Source: Bursaphelenchus xylophilus
Taxonomy: Eukaryota > Nematoda > Chromadorea > Rhabditida > Aphelenchoididae
DNA length: 64,000 nucleotides
Direction of reading: 5' to 3'
Assembly (NCBI GenBank): GCA_904066235.2
Contig: CAJFCV020000006.1
Location: 7,626,001-7,690,000 of the forward strand
This document shows positions 46,857 to 58,598 of this stretch, piece after piece. Both the position numbers and the translations under genes were made by a program. The notes beneath the pieces were generated by a model, which ran no database searches, was not told the DNA's origin, and saw only the letters and a list, made by a program, of their open reading frames with translations. The stretch's first letter is position 1, and each line of letters starts with the position of its first letter.

Positions 46857-49800
46857 TCAGTTAATAGAGTTGTCTATCTTCTTCAAGACTTGTCTCAATT
46901 GAAAGCGAGACATGGAGAAATCGTCGTGGGGAAAGCGGATATTCATCACCTTTTCGATGTAATACTTGATTTTCTGATCTCTCATCTAAAAAGAAGCTTA
47001 CCATATCAAAAAAAAGAACACATGATTACTGTCAACGGGAATACTTACAACTTCAATCGCGGCCGAACTTCCCGCCAATAAGAAAAGGGAGCCGGCGGTA
47101 TTCTTAAAAATCTCGCCGACTTCTCGATCCACAACACTAGAATGAGGTCGATACTTTTTCAGGTGTTTCACCAATAAATTTGTTAGTCCAACAACATCTC
47201 CTTCAATCTTTCCAATCTCACTTTTAGTCTAGAATGTGTATAAAAGGAGAAGCGAAAACTTACGACAATATTATTCACAAGTAATGACAGCTGTGTCTGT
47301 ACAACAATGTCCGCGGCACTTCGGATCAGAAGATTACTCGACTCCACAAGGGCCGTAACTCCATTTCTTTCCACAAAAACATCGATTATTGATGGGTAAT
47401 CTTCGATTATTCTATCTAAAATGATAATTTATTACATTAATTATCTAATGTAAAAAATATCAGAAACAGAGAACTTACTCATAAAAGAGGCGGCCACAAC
47501 TCTCTCATACAAAGACGAGGAAACCAACATCGGGATATACTTGGTGACTCGGGTCTGCAAATTCATAGACCGATGATTTTGGAAGTCATATTGTCCATGC
47601 CTTCTTTCTTTCGCGGCTTTAATTCGCTCTCTTAGAGAATCCAACAATTCTAAATTGGATCTTCTATATTGAACTCCTCTCCACCATGCCTAAAACAGTT
47701 TAAATTCCAAGCTATCTCAAAAAATTAATTACTAGGTTGCCCAATAAATAATGACCCTCTTCGAGACGGGCACAGTCTTCTCAGGCAAGCGATGATGGAA
47801 TTTCGAAATAACGGATTCCTCTGAGGGTATCACCGCGGCACTTGCCAAATCCCGACTGTAGCCAAAACAAGGTGATGACTACTTCTTCATGGTGCAAAAA
47901 AGGGCATTACTTATTGCACCCTCCTTGAAGCAAGGGGTGGGCAAGAATTTGACCCTACGTTTTTTCGATGTCATATCAAAGCGGGAATGTTGATTGCAGA
48001 CATGGGTAATATAGCACAAAGAACATTCTCCTAATTATCTCCAAACTCCTCAGGTTACTACATATTATAGCATACAGTAACATGAGGAGGCTGGAGCCAA
48101 TTAAGGAAGCGATCCTTGTACTCGATTACCCATGTTTGCAACTTTGCCCGACATTCCCGCGCCCGTTTTTCACACTATAGGTCACAATTAACCAAAAATT
48201 GTACACCTATTATTTCCGTCATAGTAATATGCTTTTCGAAAAAACATTCACATCGGTGATGTAAAGTATGTAGGCGATGATATAACAAAAGCATAGGGTC
48301 AAATTCTTGCACATACCGCTTCATAGATTCAGCTTCTCAAAAATCGTCTTTCAACTCCAATACCTACCTGAATAATCATTGTGGCTTGTTCTTTACTGTA
48401 TTCTGGTTTGTTTTTTTTATCCGGCATATTCTTCTTCATCATAGAAAGCAAAGCATCCGCGGCGAGTCGATTGTTACTAGCCATTCTCATTTCGAACTGA
48501 ACCTGAGCAAGTAATTTCTTAGTTGTTTTCTCGGAGAACCCGCTGGAATCCATAGACTCCTCCAAAAGTCTCACCTCACGGGCATCCGTATTCAATGGAG
48601 ACGCTTCGTCTTCACCTTCGTCATCAAAATCAAGAATTCTTTGCCTCCTTTCTTGCATGCCATTTCCTTTAAACACTTCTGTTTCTTCGTCGCCAAATAA
48701 GTTCAAAGTCCTTGCAGCTGATGTGGATGCAGTGCTCTTTTCAGAGGAACTGGGATCAACTTTCTTGAACTCCGAATTGATTTCGTTTAACAAAGTAGAT
48801 CCAATAGCAGAAAAATAACGGGAACCCTCATGTGCCTTATCATCAGACATATTTCTGTTGCTCTCATCTTTCTCAGTTTTCTCGTTGAAAGTTAACAGCC
48901 GGCAGGAGTCTACAGATCTCTCAGCTTCAGTCGTATTCGATTCCTTGAACTCATCATCTTGATTGGCCTCCTGTACATTATATTTTTGGCTGTTCTCATC
49001 ACTCTGATTATTCAACGACTGTCCATCCGCCTCGAGTTTTTGTTCTTCTTTCTTCTCCAAGGTATCAATCCGGAAACTGTGATCAGAAATTGACGAATCC
49101 GTATTCAGGTTAAATTGGTCCGAAATCCTCTTCGATACTTCTGGAAGATCATGTTCCATCAACTCATTCGAGTTTTCTTCTTTCAATATGGGTAAATTGA
49201 AAAAGTCTGAAAGATGATGCATCAACGTTATCACAAACCAATGCTATTCAAACCAGGTTTTTCCAGAGAGTCGAGCTAGCTGTGCGCAAAAAACAAAATG
49301 TTACAGTAGGGATGTGAAATACCTACCATATACAAAAGGATGTAAAAGCATGCAAAATTTTTGAGAAAACTTATAATGTTAAATTTTTTTACTAACAGGG
49401 GAAGTACTCCAAGTGCGACGCTCAGATTTTGATGAAACTTGGCAAAAATTTAGAATAATTTTTTCTAAGATATATGCGAGAATCCTAGCTCGCGCTTTGC
49501 AGAAACAACCGAGATTTTTAGATCGAAAGTCGGCAAAAATTTAGTAATTTTTGCACCTAAACTAAGCTTGGTAATTTTGAGTGGCCTACCCTGTATGACC
49601 TTAAAAAGGTCTGAAGTCAATCGGGCAGCTAATCAAGGAGAAACGAAAAATCTAAAGACGTTACAATATACCTAAAGTAACCCAAAAATTTAAAATTTGA
49701 CCTGCCTAGTTTAATATACAACTAGCGATCTATGGTAGATATTTCACATCCCTACTGTAACATCTCCTTTTTTGTGCACAAAGCATCTGAAATCTAAAAG

Positions 49801-52192
49801 CCCAAGTTTCTCGCAAAACCTGTTTTAAATAACAAACAGTCATACATACCCCGTTTATAAGTGTTTTGTATTCCGGCGGATTCCTCGATCAACTCTGTCT
49901 TCGGACTTGCATCCAATATCAACGATTCGTTTACCGACTGATTTAAGTACTTGCTCACTTCGGCTGAGAAATCGGGATCATCTGAAATAAATGGTCCATT
50001 TTCAAGTAAAAGCATTACCTTTATTCTCGTTATCATCTCCAGCGGAATCCTCGTCAGTCAAGGGCTCTTCCACGTAACTTAGTTGATGAGGATTGACACA
50101 TCCCTCCAGAATTTCGTCGTTCCCTCTGTCTGAATCTTCTTCCACGGTTGTAGGTGTTTCGATGGATTGAGATAAGGGTTTTTCTTGATTGATACTTCGA
50201 ATTTCAACATCAATTTGGCCGACTGGTTCTTCACAAACGGGCTGAATCTTCTCAAAATTTTCAGCACTTCGCCCGGCGGTGGACCGTGGCGACTCTTGTA
50301 GAACCTCACCCTTCTCTTCGTCCGAATTGTTTTGGGCATGAATCGTAGCATCTGACTCCACATATTCATTTAACTCATCAGCCAAAGTTGGTGCATTATA
50401 TCTCTGATAACTCCCCTCAATTCCAACAGAAAATTTTTCAGATAGGGTCACATTTACAGCGTTCTGTGGAGTAGCGTCATCTTCGTACGGCGCTCCTTCC
50501 TTAACAAACATTTCTTTTGGGGCCTCACATGAAGTCTGGCACTCTTGTGTAATAACCGTCTTGGCCCGAAGAATGATCGTCTCGTTTACTTCTTCAAAAT
50601 TATTTGACCACCTTGTATTCTCGTCGACTTCGATTTTCCTTACAGTTGTATTCCGGGACTCGTCTCCGTCAAAACTTGTTTGAGTTTGTTCATGAACTTT
50701 TTTACGAAGCTGGAGTTCATCTGGTCGATTCCTAAAACTTGGAATCTCACTTTCATTGAGGTCAAGAGGCTCCAATGGACTCCTTTGTTTAGGACACATC
50801 GGTGTGGAAGTAAGAATATTCGCATCTCGGGACGGATTAGTTAAAGTTGCATGTGATCGATTGTTTCTGATCATACTCCAATCCACAAACGTATTGTTGT
50901 AAGTTCTTCTCACAGTTTCTTCATTACGCTCAACATCAAATAAGAGGCAAAGAAGTTTCAAAATCTCCTTCTTCTCTCCAGCATGAACGGCGGCGGCATT
51001 GAACTTGGCGTCTGAAATGCATCAATGTACCAGATAAATGAAAAACTAAAGACGTCTTGGTAAAAACAAACCTTCCGGAATCAATCCTACTTCCATTGCA
51101 TACGCAATGGCGTTCCTGATGTTTGAAATCTTCCTCAAGCGATCATCTTCTGGGCTGATTCCTCCAATTGGTTTCAACTTTCCCGTCTTCGAAAAGTGAA
51201 TATTTTCCACAAGTCGGGATAGTATTATCCCATTACTAAGATTTGCAAAAAGGTCGTCAACATGATAATTGTAAGTGTGCAGTTCGGTCTGCTCAAAGCC
51301 GTAACGGAAACCAACATTTTCGAAGAACTTTGGCAACAAAATAGAACCGGGGATAAAGTTTTTGCTAAGTTCACGAATGATATCAGCAGTCGACTAAAAA
51401 TCGTCTTCTTAAGCAATTCGAATACTTACTGAAAAAGCAGACTTATTGCTAAACATAGCAGTGATGTTCAAGATGACTCGCTCAATAACAAGCTGTTCCA
51501 TTAACACAATCAACTGGCAGGAAAGAACCAGGAAATGAATGTATGCCACGTTCTTACCATCTTCGGAGTATATTTTTCTAAAATTGAACTGCAATCATAT
51601 ACAATAAAACGTACGTAACTGTTCCGATAGCCAGCTTGGGATTTGCGACGATCTTCGGAGATGTAAACAACCTTTTTTTGGCCACATTCCTGAACTCTCT
51701 CCGAAAATGGGCTAAAGATTCGAATTGAGTATCCAACAACACCTCAATGGCAAGTCTCAAGTATTCAGGTTCGTAGTTAGAGACCAAGTTGAAAAAAGCG
51801 TTCTGGCTTCCAAGATCTTTAGTGATATCAACATTAGCCTTCCGACAAAACTCCCGCTCTCCATATCTCTTCACAGAACCCAATAGATCGCTTTTGAATA
51901 GTTTCTTGCACCTATATTGCACATTAGAAAAAATATTGTATTACAATATTACAATTACCTTTGTCTGGCAGAATCCAACGCTTCGTCACGAGTTCCGTAA
52001 GCATCGGTAGCTACTAAATGGTTGATGGATTCCTTCAAAACATCCGCCAAATCTATATCCGACGTTTGAGCTATGGCTTCTACAAAAAAATTTGGCTATT
52101 TCCAGTTTACTCACGCTGAAATTGACGAAGTTTTTGACTGGCAACGGAGAACCTTTGAAATCTGGAGTTTTGATCTTCAGATTGTCGTCCAT
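46857..52192 (-). CDS. aspm-1: ASPM, abnormal spindle protein homologue
   Basis: This is the longest gene here. Starting at 52192, it has a helical block FFNLVSNYEPEYLRLAIEVL, matching the conserved segment before the calponin-homology domain in ASPM. The calponin-homology domain is LDE-like HTYNYHVDDLFANLSNGIIL with SRLVENI and RLRKISNIRNAIAYAMEVG. A long acidic, disordered middle (about 50960-48369) follows. An IQ motif is split by an intron, ATMIIQ-AWWRGVQYRR, and a C-terminal helical repeat region follows, ending at 46857. ASPM binds calmodulin and focuses spindle poles, notably in meiosis in C. elegans. The exon 1/exon 2 junction near 52120 could not be resolved. Only one IQ motif was seen, far fewer than in vertebrates. 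Confidence 0.85.
47941..48310. mobile_element. MITE-like element in an ASPM intron
   Basis: GCAAGAATTTGACCCTA at 47941-47957 is repeated as its exact complement at 48294-48310. A subterminal ACATGGGTAAT also recurs inverted. No coding capacity is seen. It lies in the intron that separates the two halves of the IQ motif. Confidence 0.75.
49281..49781. mobile_element. TIR element in an ASPM intron
   Basis: Inverted ends of about 50 bp include TTACAGTAGGGATGTGAAAT at 49301 and its complement ending at 49760, extended outward by TGTGCxCAAAAAA. TA sits at both borders. Its interior (about 49395-49560) contains the dispersed repeat found at 28640-29090. No transposase frame is seen. Confidence 0.8.
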
Positions 52193-52630
52193 CGATAGAT
52201 TCCATGATCATAGGTTTGCTGATTTGTCTGTGAGCTACTATACACACTCAGAACCGAAGTTCGGAGGCCTCCGAAGTTATTATTCCCGAAGTTTTAAATT
52301 TTGCCAAGTCTACGAAATTCAAATCTAAAATCCAGAACAAATGTTTTCGTAGTGGGACTAAAATAAATAAATTTTGCAATTTTTTGTTGCACCATGGTTG
52401 GTACCAAGAAATATTTCTTTCCGAAGTTTTTTAGAAGATTTTGCTAGTAATTACGAGCAAAAAGATAGCTAGTAAATTTAGGACCGAGTTTAATATTGGG
52501 CAAGATATTACATCTTATTTGTTTTGTAAAGCTTTAATGCGCGCCTTTTTTTAAATGAATTATTGTAGATGCTTAGTTTTTCTAGTGTACAGCTTGAAAT
52601 TTAATTTCATACCATCGTGTGAATTCCGGA
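52193..52630. other. Divergent intergenic region
   Basis: The 438 bp between ASPM and the acidic-protein gene holds both promoters. An acceptor-like signal precedes the ATG at 52631 weakly. No other element was recognised. Confidence 0.4.
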
Positions 52631-53826
52631 ATGGGTGGTGATACTTCAGAAGTAAAAGTAAGTCAAGTTACGATTAAATAATTTAGTTTTTAAAGGATTC
52701 CGACAATTCTCAAGCCGGAGATTTGGAAGAGGAAGAAGAGAACGATGATCCCAGACTTACCTACCTCCTAACGAACAATCAACTCCCCAATGAATGGCGT
52801 TGGAAAGATCGGCAAACCACCGCTTTGGTTGATCATGCTCGATGTGTAGATAACAAAAAGACTAACGATTTGATTGAAAAAGTTGTGAAAGATTCTTGGT
52901 TTGGAGATGAGGTAAAAGCCAAGTTAATTGAGGCTCTGAAGGATGTGCTCTTCAGAAATCTTCCTAGAGGTGCTGCTGCGGTTTCTAATGACGTCGATTG
53001 GACTGATCTCGGTGCTCTTCTCACAGAGATCTATGACCGCATGGGCTTGTTGCATTTTGGAGATACCAACATTGAGTAAGTCACGGTTGTTTTCTATTTT
53101 GGTTTAGAATTCCAAGATTCGATCTCCAGTACATGGAGAACAAGCCGGATGCAGAACTGGAGCCATTGGATGTTCACGTTGAACCAGAGCCTCAGCCCGT
53201 TACCTCAGAGAAAGAACAAAACACGGACGAAGATGAAGAAGAGGAATTCGGGGAGCTCGACACATCAGTATCGAAGAAGAAGAGTGGAAATCGAACGAAG
53301 AAACAGAATTGTTATTCAAACCTCGGAAAAGTTGTGGATGGAAAGAAGTATGCGAGATATGGAGTTATTATTCCTCAGTTTTGGAAGGAATACCCGGATT
53401 GTAAGTTGTTTTTGGACCTTTAATCATTATTTAGTGATGAGGGCTGGCATTTGGAAGTCGATCGAGATGAGAGTTAACAAAGTTCCATCTGAGAAATGCC
53501 ATATTGTGGAGGACGATGTGAAATTCAAAGCGATCGAAGAAGTACTTCTGAATGAAGGCAGTTGTAAAGGAACTGCGATAAAATATGGAGTACGTGATTC
53601 ACATAATTCTCAACTTTTTCATTTTCAGATCAATTACTCAACCATGCAGAATTACGCACATCGCGCCATTTATGTTTTATCCAAGATAATGGGAGAAACC
53701 GAACTTCGAAGTAAAGTAAAGGATCTGTTAGATCGTGAAGTGAGTGTAAAGGAAATCTGCGACAACTTCCACATTAAGAGACCACAATCTCAAGTCAGGG
53801 TGTCCTTCGGCGGCATTAATACCTGA
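52631..53826 (+). CDS. Unrecognised acidic protein with a helix-turn-helix-like segment
   Basis: Five exons in phase: 52631-52657, 52696-53075, 53108-53400, 53435-53589, 53629-53826, about 350 residues. The N-terminus is very acidic (DLEEEEENDDPR). A helical part follows with WRWKDRQTTALVDHARCV. A second acidic run (EDEEEEFGELD) leads into a basic stretch (KKKSGNRTKK). Near the C-terminus GSCKGTAIKYGINYSTMQNY with AHRA reads like a DNA-invertase or homeodomain-like helix-turn-helix (G..xxA..yGI..sT...Y). I do not recognise the family. The mix of acidic and basic patches and the possible helix-turn-helix suggests a chromatin or nucleic-acid protein, which is inference. Confidence 0.6.
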
Positions 53827-54083
53827 ATTGTTTTATATTTATTTATGTAATTGTTACTATAAATTCAACGTTGTTTATTCTGGCTTTATATCACTGGCTC
53901 GGTTCCAGTAAAGAATGTTTCTTTTTTCAGATCTATTTTTCGACAGCTATCTTAAACAGGGCCAAGGGACTATGTCTTCTCCTTGGGTTGGGTCAAGTGC
54001 CTAAGACTCTTGACTTAAGACAGCTCACGAATTATTACACTATGCTCTTTACTTTGTTGCTTTTTACAGTTAATTCTTGTATA

Positions 54084-55121
54084 ATGGCAAATAGATTTCC
54101 TCCGATTGAATTAATACCCGCCCGTGGGGAAATTGTACGAGATGAAGATGTGAAACTGAATCAGGTAAGGAATACTCCTTCCGGAAAGTCGCCGGACTGA
54201 TTTTTGGTGTTTGCACTGTGCGAAAAAGGTCAGAGTGCGAGCGACAGCCCAAAAAAGCCTATTGCATGGTGCAAGAAGCAAGAAATTGCACTGTGCAAGC
54301 TGAATTTTTTTTTGTCACAGTGCGTGTCGCCGATTTCAGTCCGGCGACTTTCCGCTGGTAGTAGCGCAGGTGTTTTTATTTTTATACATTTTTAGCATTT
54401 GTTAAAAGGAGCTGAGTTTGTTATTAATAAAACTTGGGACAATCAAGATCTGGATCACGATCCGATAAGGATTTCGATGAGATGGCACTTTGAGAAGATC
54501 CCCAGAAGGCCCCACAAAAGAGTGATCCGAGTTCAGATTCAAGCACCGTTATTTGATGATCCGGAACCTCCAAATGAAGGGACTGGTTACGTGTCTAATG
54601 TAATTTAAATTTCATCATTCATAACGTTCCTTTAGTTGTATGATTATGAGGTTGTGGAGTTGTTCTTCATGAATGACAAAGGGCATTATCTGGAAGTCGA
54701 AGTAGGTCCTCATGGACATTGGTTGGTACTGTTATTTGATGGATACCGTCATTGTATAAACAAAGGCGAAGACATTGATCTGGAAGTGACCAACCAATTT
54801 GATATGGATGTCTGGAATTGCACAGCAGAGATTCCTTTGGCTTATCTCCCTGGAGGTAGGGACTTGTTATATTGATAAATTATTTAATTCATAGAAGTCA
54901 CCAGTTTCAACGCATACGCAATTCACGGCTCTGGGGCCGATCGGCATTACGAGGCATTATATCCGGTGACCGATGGAGCAGTAAAAGAGCCAGACTTTCA
55001 TTTAAAACAATACTTTCAACCATTCGATATACGACGAGTAGTTCCCGAAGGATATAATCGAAAGGCCTACACGGACCTCAAGTACGGTAACATGTGGGAT
55101 TCCGTGGAAAACGCCGAATAA
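54084..55121 (+). CDS. C4orf33-like: UPF0462 (C4orf33) family protein
   Basis: Four exons: 54084-54164, 54396-54599, 54636-54855, 54895-55121. The ATG at 54084 follows an acceptor (TTTTTACAG); an upstream ATG at 54042 would add a hydrophobic leader but lies before that acceptor. The sequence matches C4orf33 closely: TWDNQD, IQAPLFDDPEPPNE, LYDYEVVELFFMND, YLEVEVGPHGHWLVLLF, AEIPLAYLPGG, FNAYAIHGSG, HYEALYPV and PDFHLKQYF. The family has a carbohydrate-binding-like beta fold but no established biochemical role. The first intron holds a small transposon. The gene is about 260 bp downstream of the acidic-protein gene on the same strand, so operon membership is possible. Confidence 0.85.
54182..54354. 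mobile_element. Small MITE in an intron
   Basis: CGGAAAGTCGCCGGACTGA at 54182-54200 is repeated as its exact complement at 54336-54354, giving 19-bp perfect terminal repeats around 135 bp of centre. Internal CACTGTGC motifs repeat. It lies in the first intron of the C4orf33-like gene. Confidence 0.75.
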
Positions 55122-55208
55122 TATCAGATATGTTTATAATTAATAACACAACAACAAAAACTATTTACATTCTTTGAGGAAGTCACGGAAATGTAAATAA
55201 TAATCCGC

Positions 55209-57170
55209 CTACTGAATAATCGATTCTAGAAGGTTATTGTCTTTGAACAGATGCCGATATCGTTCACATAGTTTACCGAATTGCCCGCATTCCTCTTTAA
55301 ACAAAGCCGGAGCAGTGTGATCTACCGGGGGTCTGCAGATGACTGGATCATCTCCAGAACTCTTCTTGTCCAACATCTTCATCGCTTCTCTCAACTGAAC
55401 ACCCAATGCTTCAGAACATCCTCTTTGTTCGGGCTCTCTGCCTTCAGGATTGGATGACATTTGTCGTTTTATCTTCTGAGCTTCCTTTTGTAATGTAAAA
55501 CTCATGTCATCGTATAGTTTTAGGATATCCGAAAAGTTCTGAGCATTCGGAAACAACTTCTGCAGCATTATCTGTGACGCCCTCTGCTTGGCATCCTTCT
55601 TGTTACCTCCCGTGACTGAGACTGTGTGGTCTTGTCCCAACTTCATTGTGAATTGATGTCTTTGATGGCCTTTTTGTTCAGTTGTCATCTCAATCCTCGT
55701 ATCCTCCAGTGAGACGTTTCTTCTGACAAGTTCTTGAAGTATCATATAAGGCTGCGGTCGACCAGTCTTCTGACATAAATCGGGAACTCTCGTATCGGTG
55801 ATTTCAAGTAATTCGAAGAGTTCAGCAGGTTCTGGTTGCGATGGATCTCCGTCTTCTTGATTTACAGCAATATGCTCGTTATTGAATGTAAGACCAGGGA
55901 TTAGTCCTAGCAGAACTTTTTCGGCAGCAGCCATCTTTGCTGCCTTTTTACTTTTCCCGAATCCAACGCCAAGCAGTAAAGTCTCATCCCCAACTTCTGA
56001 TGGGTCACTTCGAATGACCTCGCTCGAATGGAGATTCATTTCCTTTTCGTATCGTTCTTTTAGAAGAGTGAGTTTGGCTTCAATACTTTTTTGTTGTCGT
56101 ATTTGCTGAAGAGCATTGGATTGTTTCAGCTTGGATACACATCGATAAGGGTTTGTTGCACTACTAAAGAGTAAATTTTCTCATTATCCGTACGCACAAC
56201 CAACCTCAATTCAGTGAAGTCATACACAACTACGCTCTTTAGAACCTTCTGAACATATTCATGTAAGATTGTTACTGAGGTTTTGTTGATCGGATTCAAA
56301 CAAAAGGTCCGTTGAGAAGGTTTGGCGGATTCATTAAGCTCTGGCACTGTGATTAGTTTGACGTCGTTGTTAAGGCCTAAACATATTCGTTAAGGAAGAT
56401 GCCTTCGCAAACGCGCCGACTCTTACCTGACGCTGGCATAGCATCTTCATGAAGCTTCCGTTTCCTGTTTCGATGAAAATTCCGGGTTTCCGACCACTTG
56501 GAGAACCTAACAACATCTATTGTTTTGAATTTAAAAACACTCTTCGCGTAATCATTCAACTCGTCGCCATTCAAATATTGTTCCCGGTCGCCCACCGTAA
56601 CCATCTCTACTTTGGGAGTAGGCCTGAATGGGCATTTCTCATCTCTGGTCTTTATCTCTTCAAGTTGTTTTTTCATATTCAAGCAAGGAATTGAAGGAAT
56701 AGGAATCAGATGCTTCCTCACTGAGTTTGGACCTATAAAATAAGGTCGAGCAAACGTGCAGACACGAGTCTTCCGGTGCTATAAAAATTTTTTTGGTTAA
56801 TGCGAAAGTACGATAACAAACCAAGTAAACAGGAAGCCCACAATCATGCGTGATCTCAATCCATCCGTCTGGAAGGATGTGGGAAAAGTCGTTAGGCCTG
56901 ATCTCCAAGACGGTCTTCTTTCTAGACAATATAAAGAAGGTGAAATAAAGCCTACCTAACAGAAGCGCCTTCTGGATACTTTTGCAGATCAACGTCCTTC
57001 TCCAAAAGATCTTCCAGATCACTTAGTTCTTCTTCCATATCGTTTAGTAAAGGACTGCCGTCGTCTTCTTGCTGTAAAGATTGGTCCATGCTTTCGTCTC
57101 CCCCGTCATCACCAGATACGGTAGCATTAATGATCGGATTTCTCGTATTTCCTTCTGATCGTGGCTCCAT
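55209..57170 (-). CDS. pash-1: DGCR8/Pasha, Microprocessor RNA-binding subunit
   Basis: Five exons: 57170-56956, then starts near 56924 and 56776, 56346-56205, 56163-55209. The N-terminus is acidic and disordered. The heme-binding/WW-like region reads LPDGWIEITHDCGLPVYLHR, CTFARPYFIGPNSVRKH and SIPCL; the Cys of IPCL corresponds to the heme-ligand cysteine of human DGCR8. Two double-stranded RNA-binding domains follow: one with GVGFGKSKKAAKMAAAEKVL after an extended insertion, the other with TRIEM, LGQDHTVSVTGG and KKDAKQRASQIML. A C-terminal helix follows (KDNNLLESIIQ). With Drosha it cuts primary microRNAs in the nucleus. The exon order is confirmed by the family match across the short intron near 56780. 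Confidence 0.95.
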
Positions 57171-57651
57171 TCCTCTTGGAAAAAATATTGAAATACGGTG
57201 TAAAAAAATATCCGTGTAACGGTGTAAAAAAATAAAGGTGTAAATATCTTCAAAACCACAAGGCTATTGTAGTAATCCTGTACAGCCAGATAGACACCTT
57301 TTTTGCCTTACTTTACTTCTCAAGGTTCGGCGCAGTTCGCTAGTATTTATATAGCGCAGCTAGCTCCTCGGGCGCGACTCGCCAATAGAAATACAAATTC
57401 TTTTTGTTTCGCAAGTTGACAATTTATTGTTACGTTACCCGAGGACCTCATAAATGGGAAAGTACAGGGAAAAATGACAGAGCCAGGGTCACCAACGCAG
57501 GTAGTTTTACTGGTACGAAAGTATAAATTTAAGATTTCTGACGTTTTTTATGCCGCTACGTTTACCTTTGATCATTTGACGAATCTGGCATTGCAACTCA
57601 ATAGGATAGACAAACAGATAAATCTGTAAGAGTTCGATAAGATTATTTAAA
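57171..57651. promoter_or_regulatory. Divergent region between Pasha and the next operon
   Basis: A short open start at 57474 (MTEPGSPTQ) is followed by a GT donor and could be an upstream exon of the plus-strand gene, but no acceptor in matching phase was found. The promoters of both flanking genes should lie here. Confidence 0.4.
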
Positions 57652-58474
57652 ATGATACACAGATACGATGAAACATGTTCTATGGATTCGGTCGACGAAT
57701 CGGTTAGGAAGTTTACTGCCAATTTGGAAAATGCATCCAAACTTAAACAAGCGTAAGTATTGTCTAACTATTTCTGTTCTCAAGTTCTAGAACTTATATG
57801 AGGCCGTACTCGCATCAGGCCAGGCGGACTCCAGCCCAGCCATTGAACCGGATTCCAGTGAATGCGGATCTTACTAGATCCCTTCCACAGAAATCCCAAA
57901 ACAATTATAGATTAATGCCTGCTACAGGGCTTAATGCGCTGCAAAACGGGTCTTTGATCAGGCAAAATTCAATGACTAATGGGCGAAAACGGGCGATGGC
58001 TGAGAACGGATCTTATGGTCCATCAAAGCAAATTCGGGATATCCAATGGATGTCCGTAAACGGAAACAGCTCTCCAAAGGTCAGCTTTATTTTTTTCGTG
58101 TTTTTAAGTTTAGTGTTTAGATGCCAATGTTCGCTCGACAGTCGATTAATCCGCCTCCTAATAAGGTTAATATTCGCCGAGAATATACGGTAACACCGTT
58201 TCGAACAGGAAGTGAACCCCAACGGTTTCTAGTGAAGAAGGAGCTCTTCCAATCACAGAATGTTACTGCCATTACAATGGATGATCTGACACCGAAGCTG
58301 CCAAATAATTCAAGGACTTCTCCATCGATACCTTCATTTCAGCCCCTTCAGCCAAAACCCGTATCATTGTCTGGCGTAAGGCCGTCAATGCCCTTGACGG
58401 AGGAGGATGCTGCCGTTTCCTCACTTTTACATACCCTCCAACAACCAGACTCAGAAATGAGTGGCGCCGAGTGA
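57652..58474 (+). CDS. Unrecognised disordered protein
   Basis: Three exons: 57652-57752, 57791-58079, 58121-58474, about 247 residues. The protein is Pro/Ser/Asn/Gln-rich and basic in the middle (RPYSHQARR, NGRKRAMAENG), with a short N-terminal helix (SVDESVRKFTANLENASKL) and an acidic end (LTEEDAAVSSLLHTLQ). No domain was recognised. It lies 125 bp upstream of the RRP4 gene on the same strand, which suggests a shared operon, so a nuclear RNA-linked role is possible but unsupported by sequence. The true start could be further upstream. Confidence 0.55.
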
Positions 58475-58598
58475 TCCTTGTTGATTGTTATACGTTGTTG
58501 TGTTATTAAACTGTTGATTTTTGCAAAAATTTATCACTTAATTGTAATGTCGACATTACATGTACTTTTTTAGTTTGTATGTATTTTATTCCTTAAGG

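Noticed and set aside
53149..53826. 225-codon plus-strand frame over the acidic-protein gene
   Set aside because: It runs through an intron in another frame; the acidic frame joins in phase at both borders.
54042..54086. Hydrophobic leader (MLFTLLLFTVNSC) as a signal peptide of the C4orf33-like protein
   Set aside because: A strong acceptor lies between this ATG and the family-conserved part, so the leader is probably outside the trans-spliced mRNA; the family is not known to be secreted.
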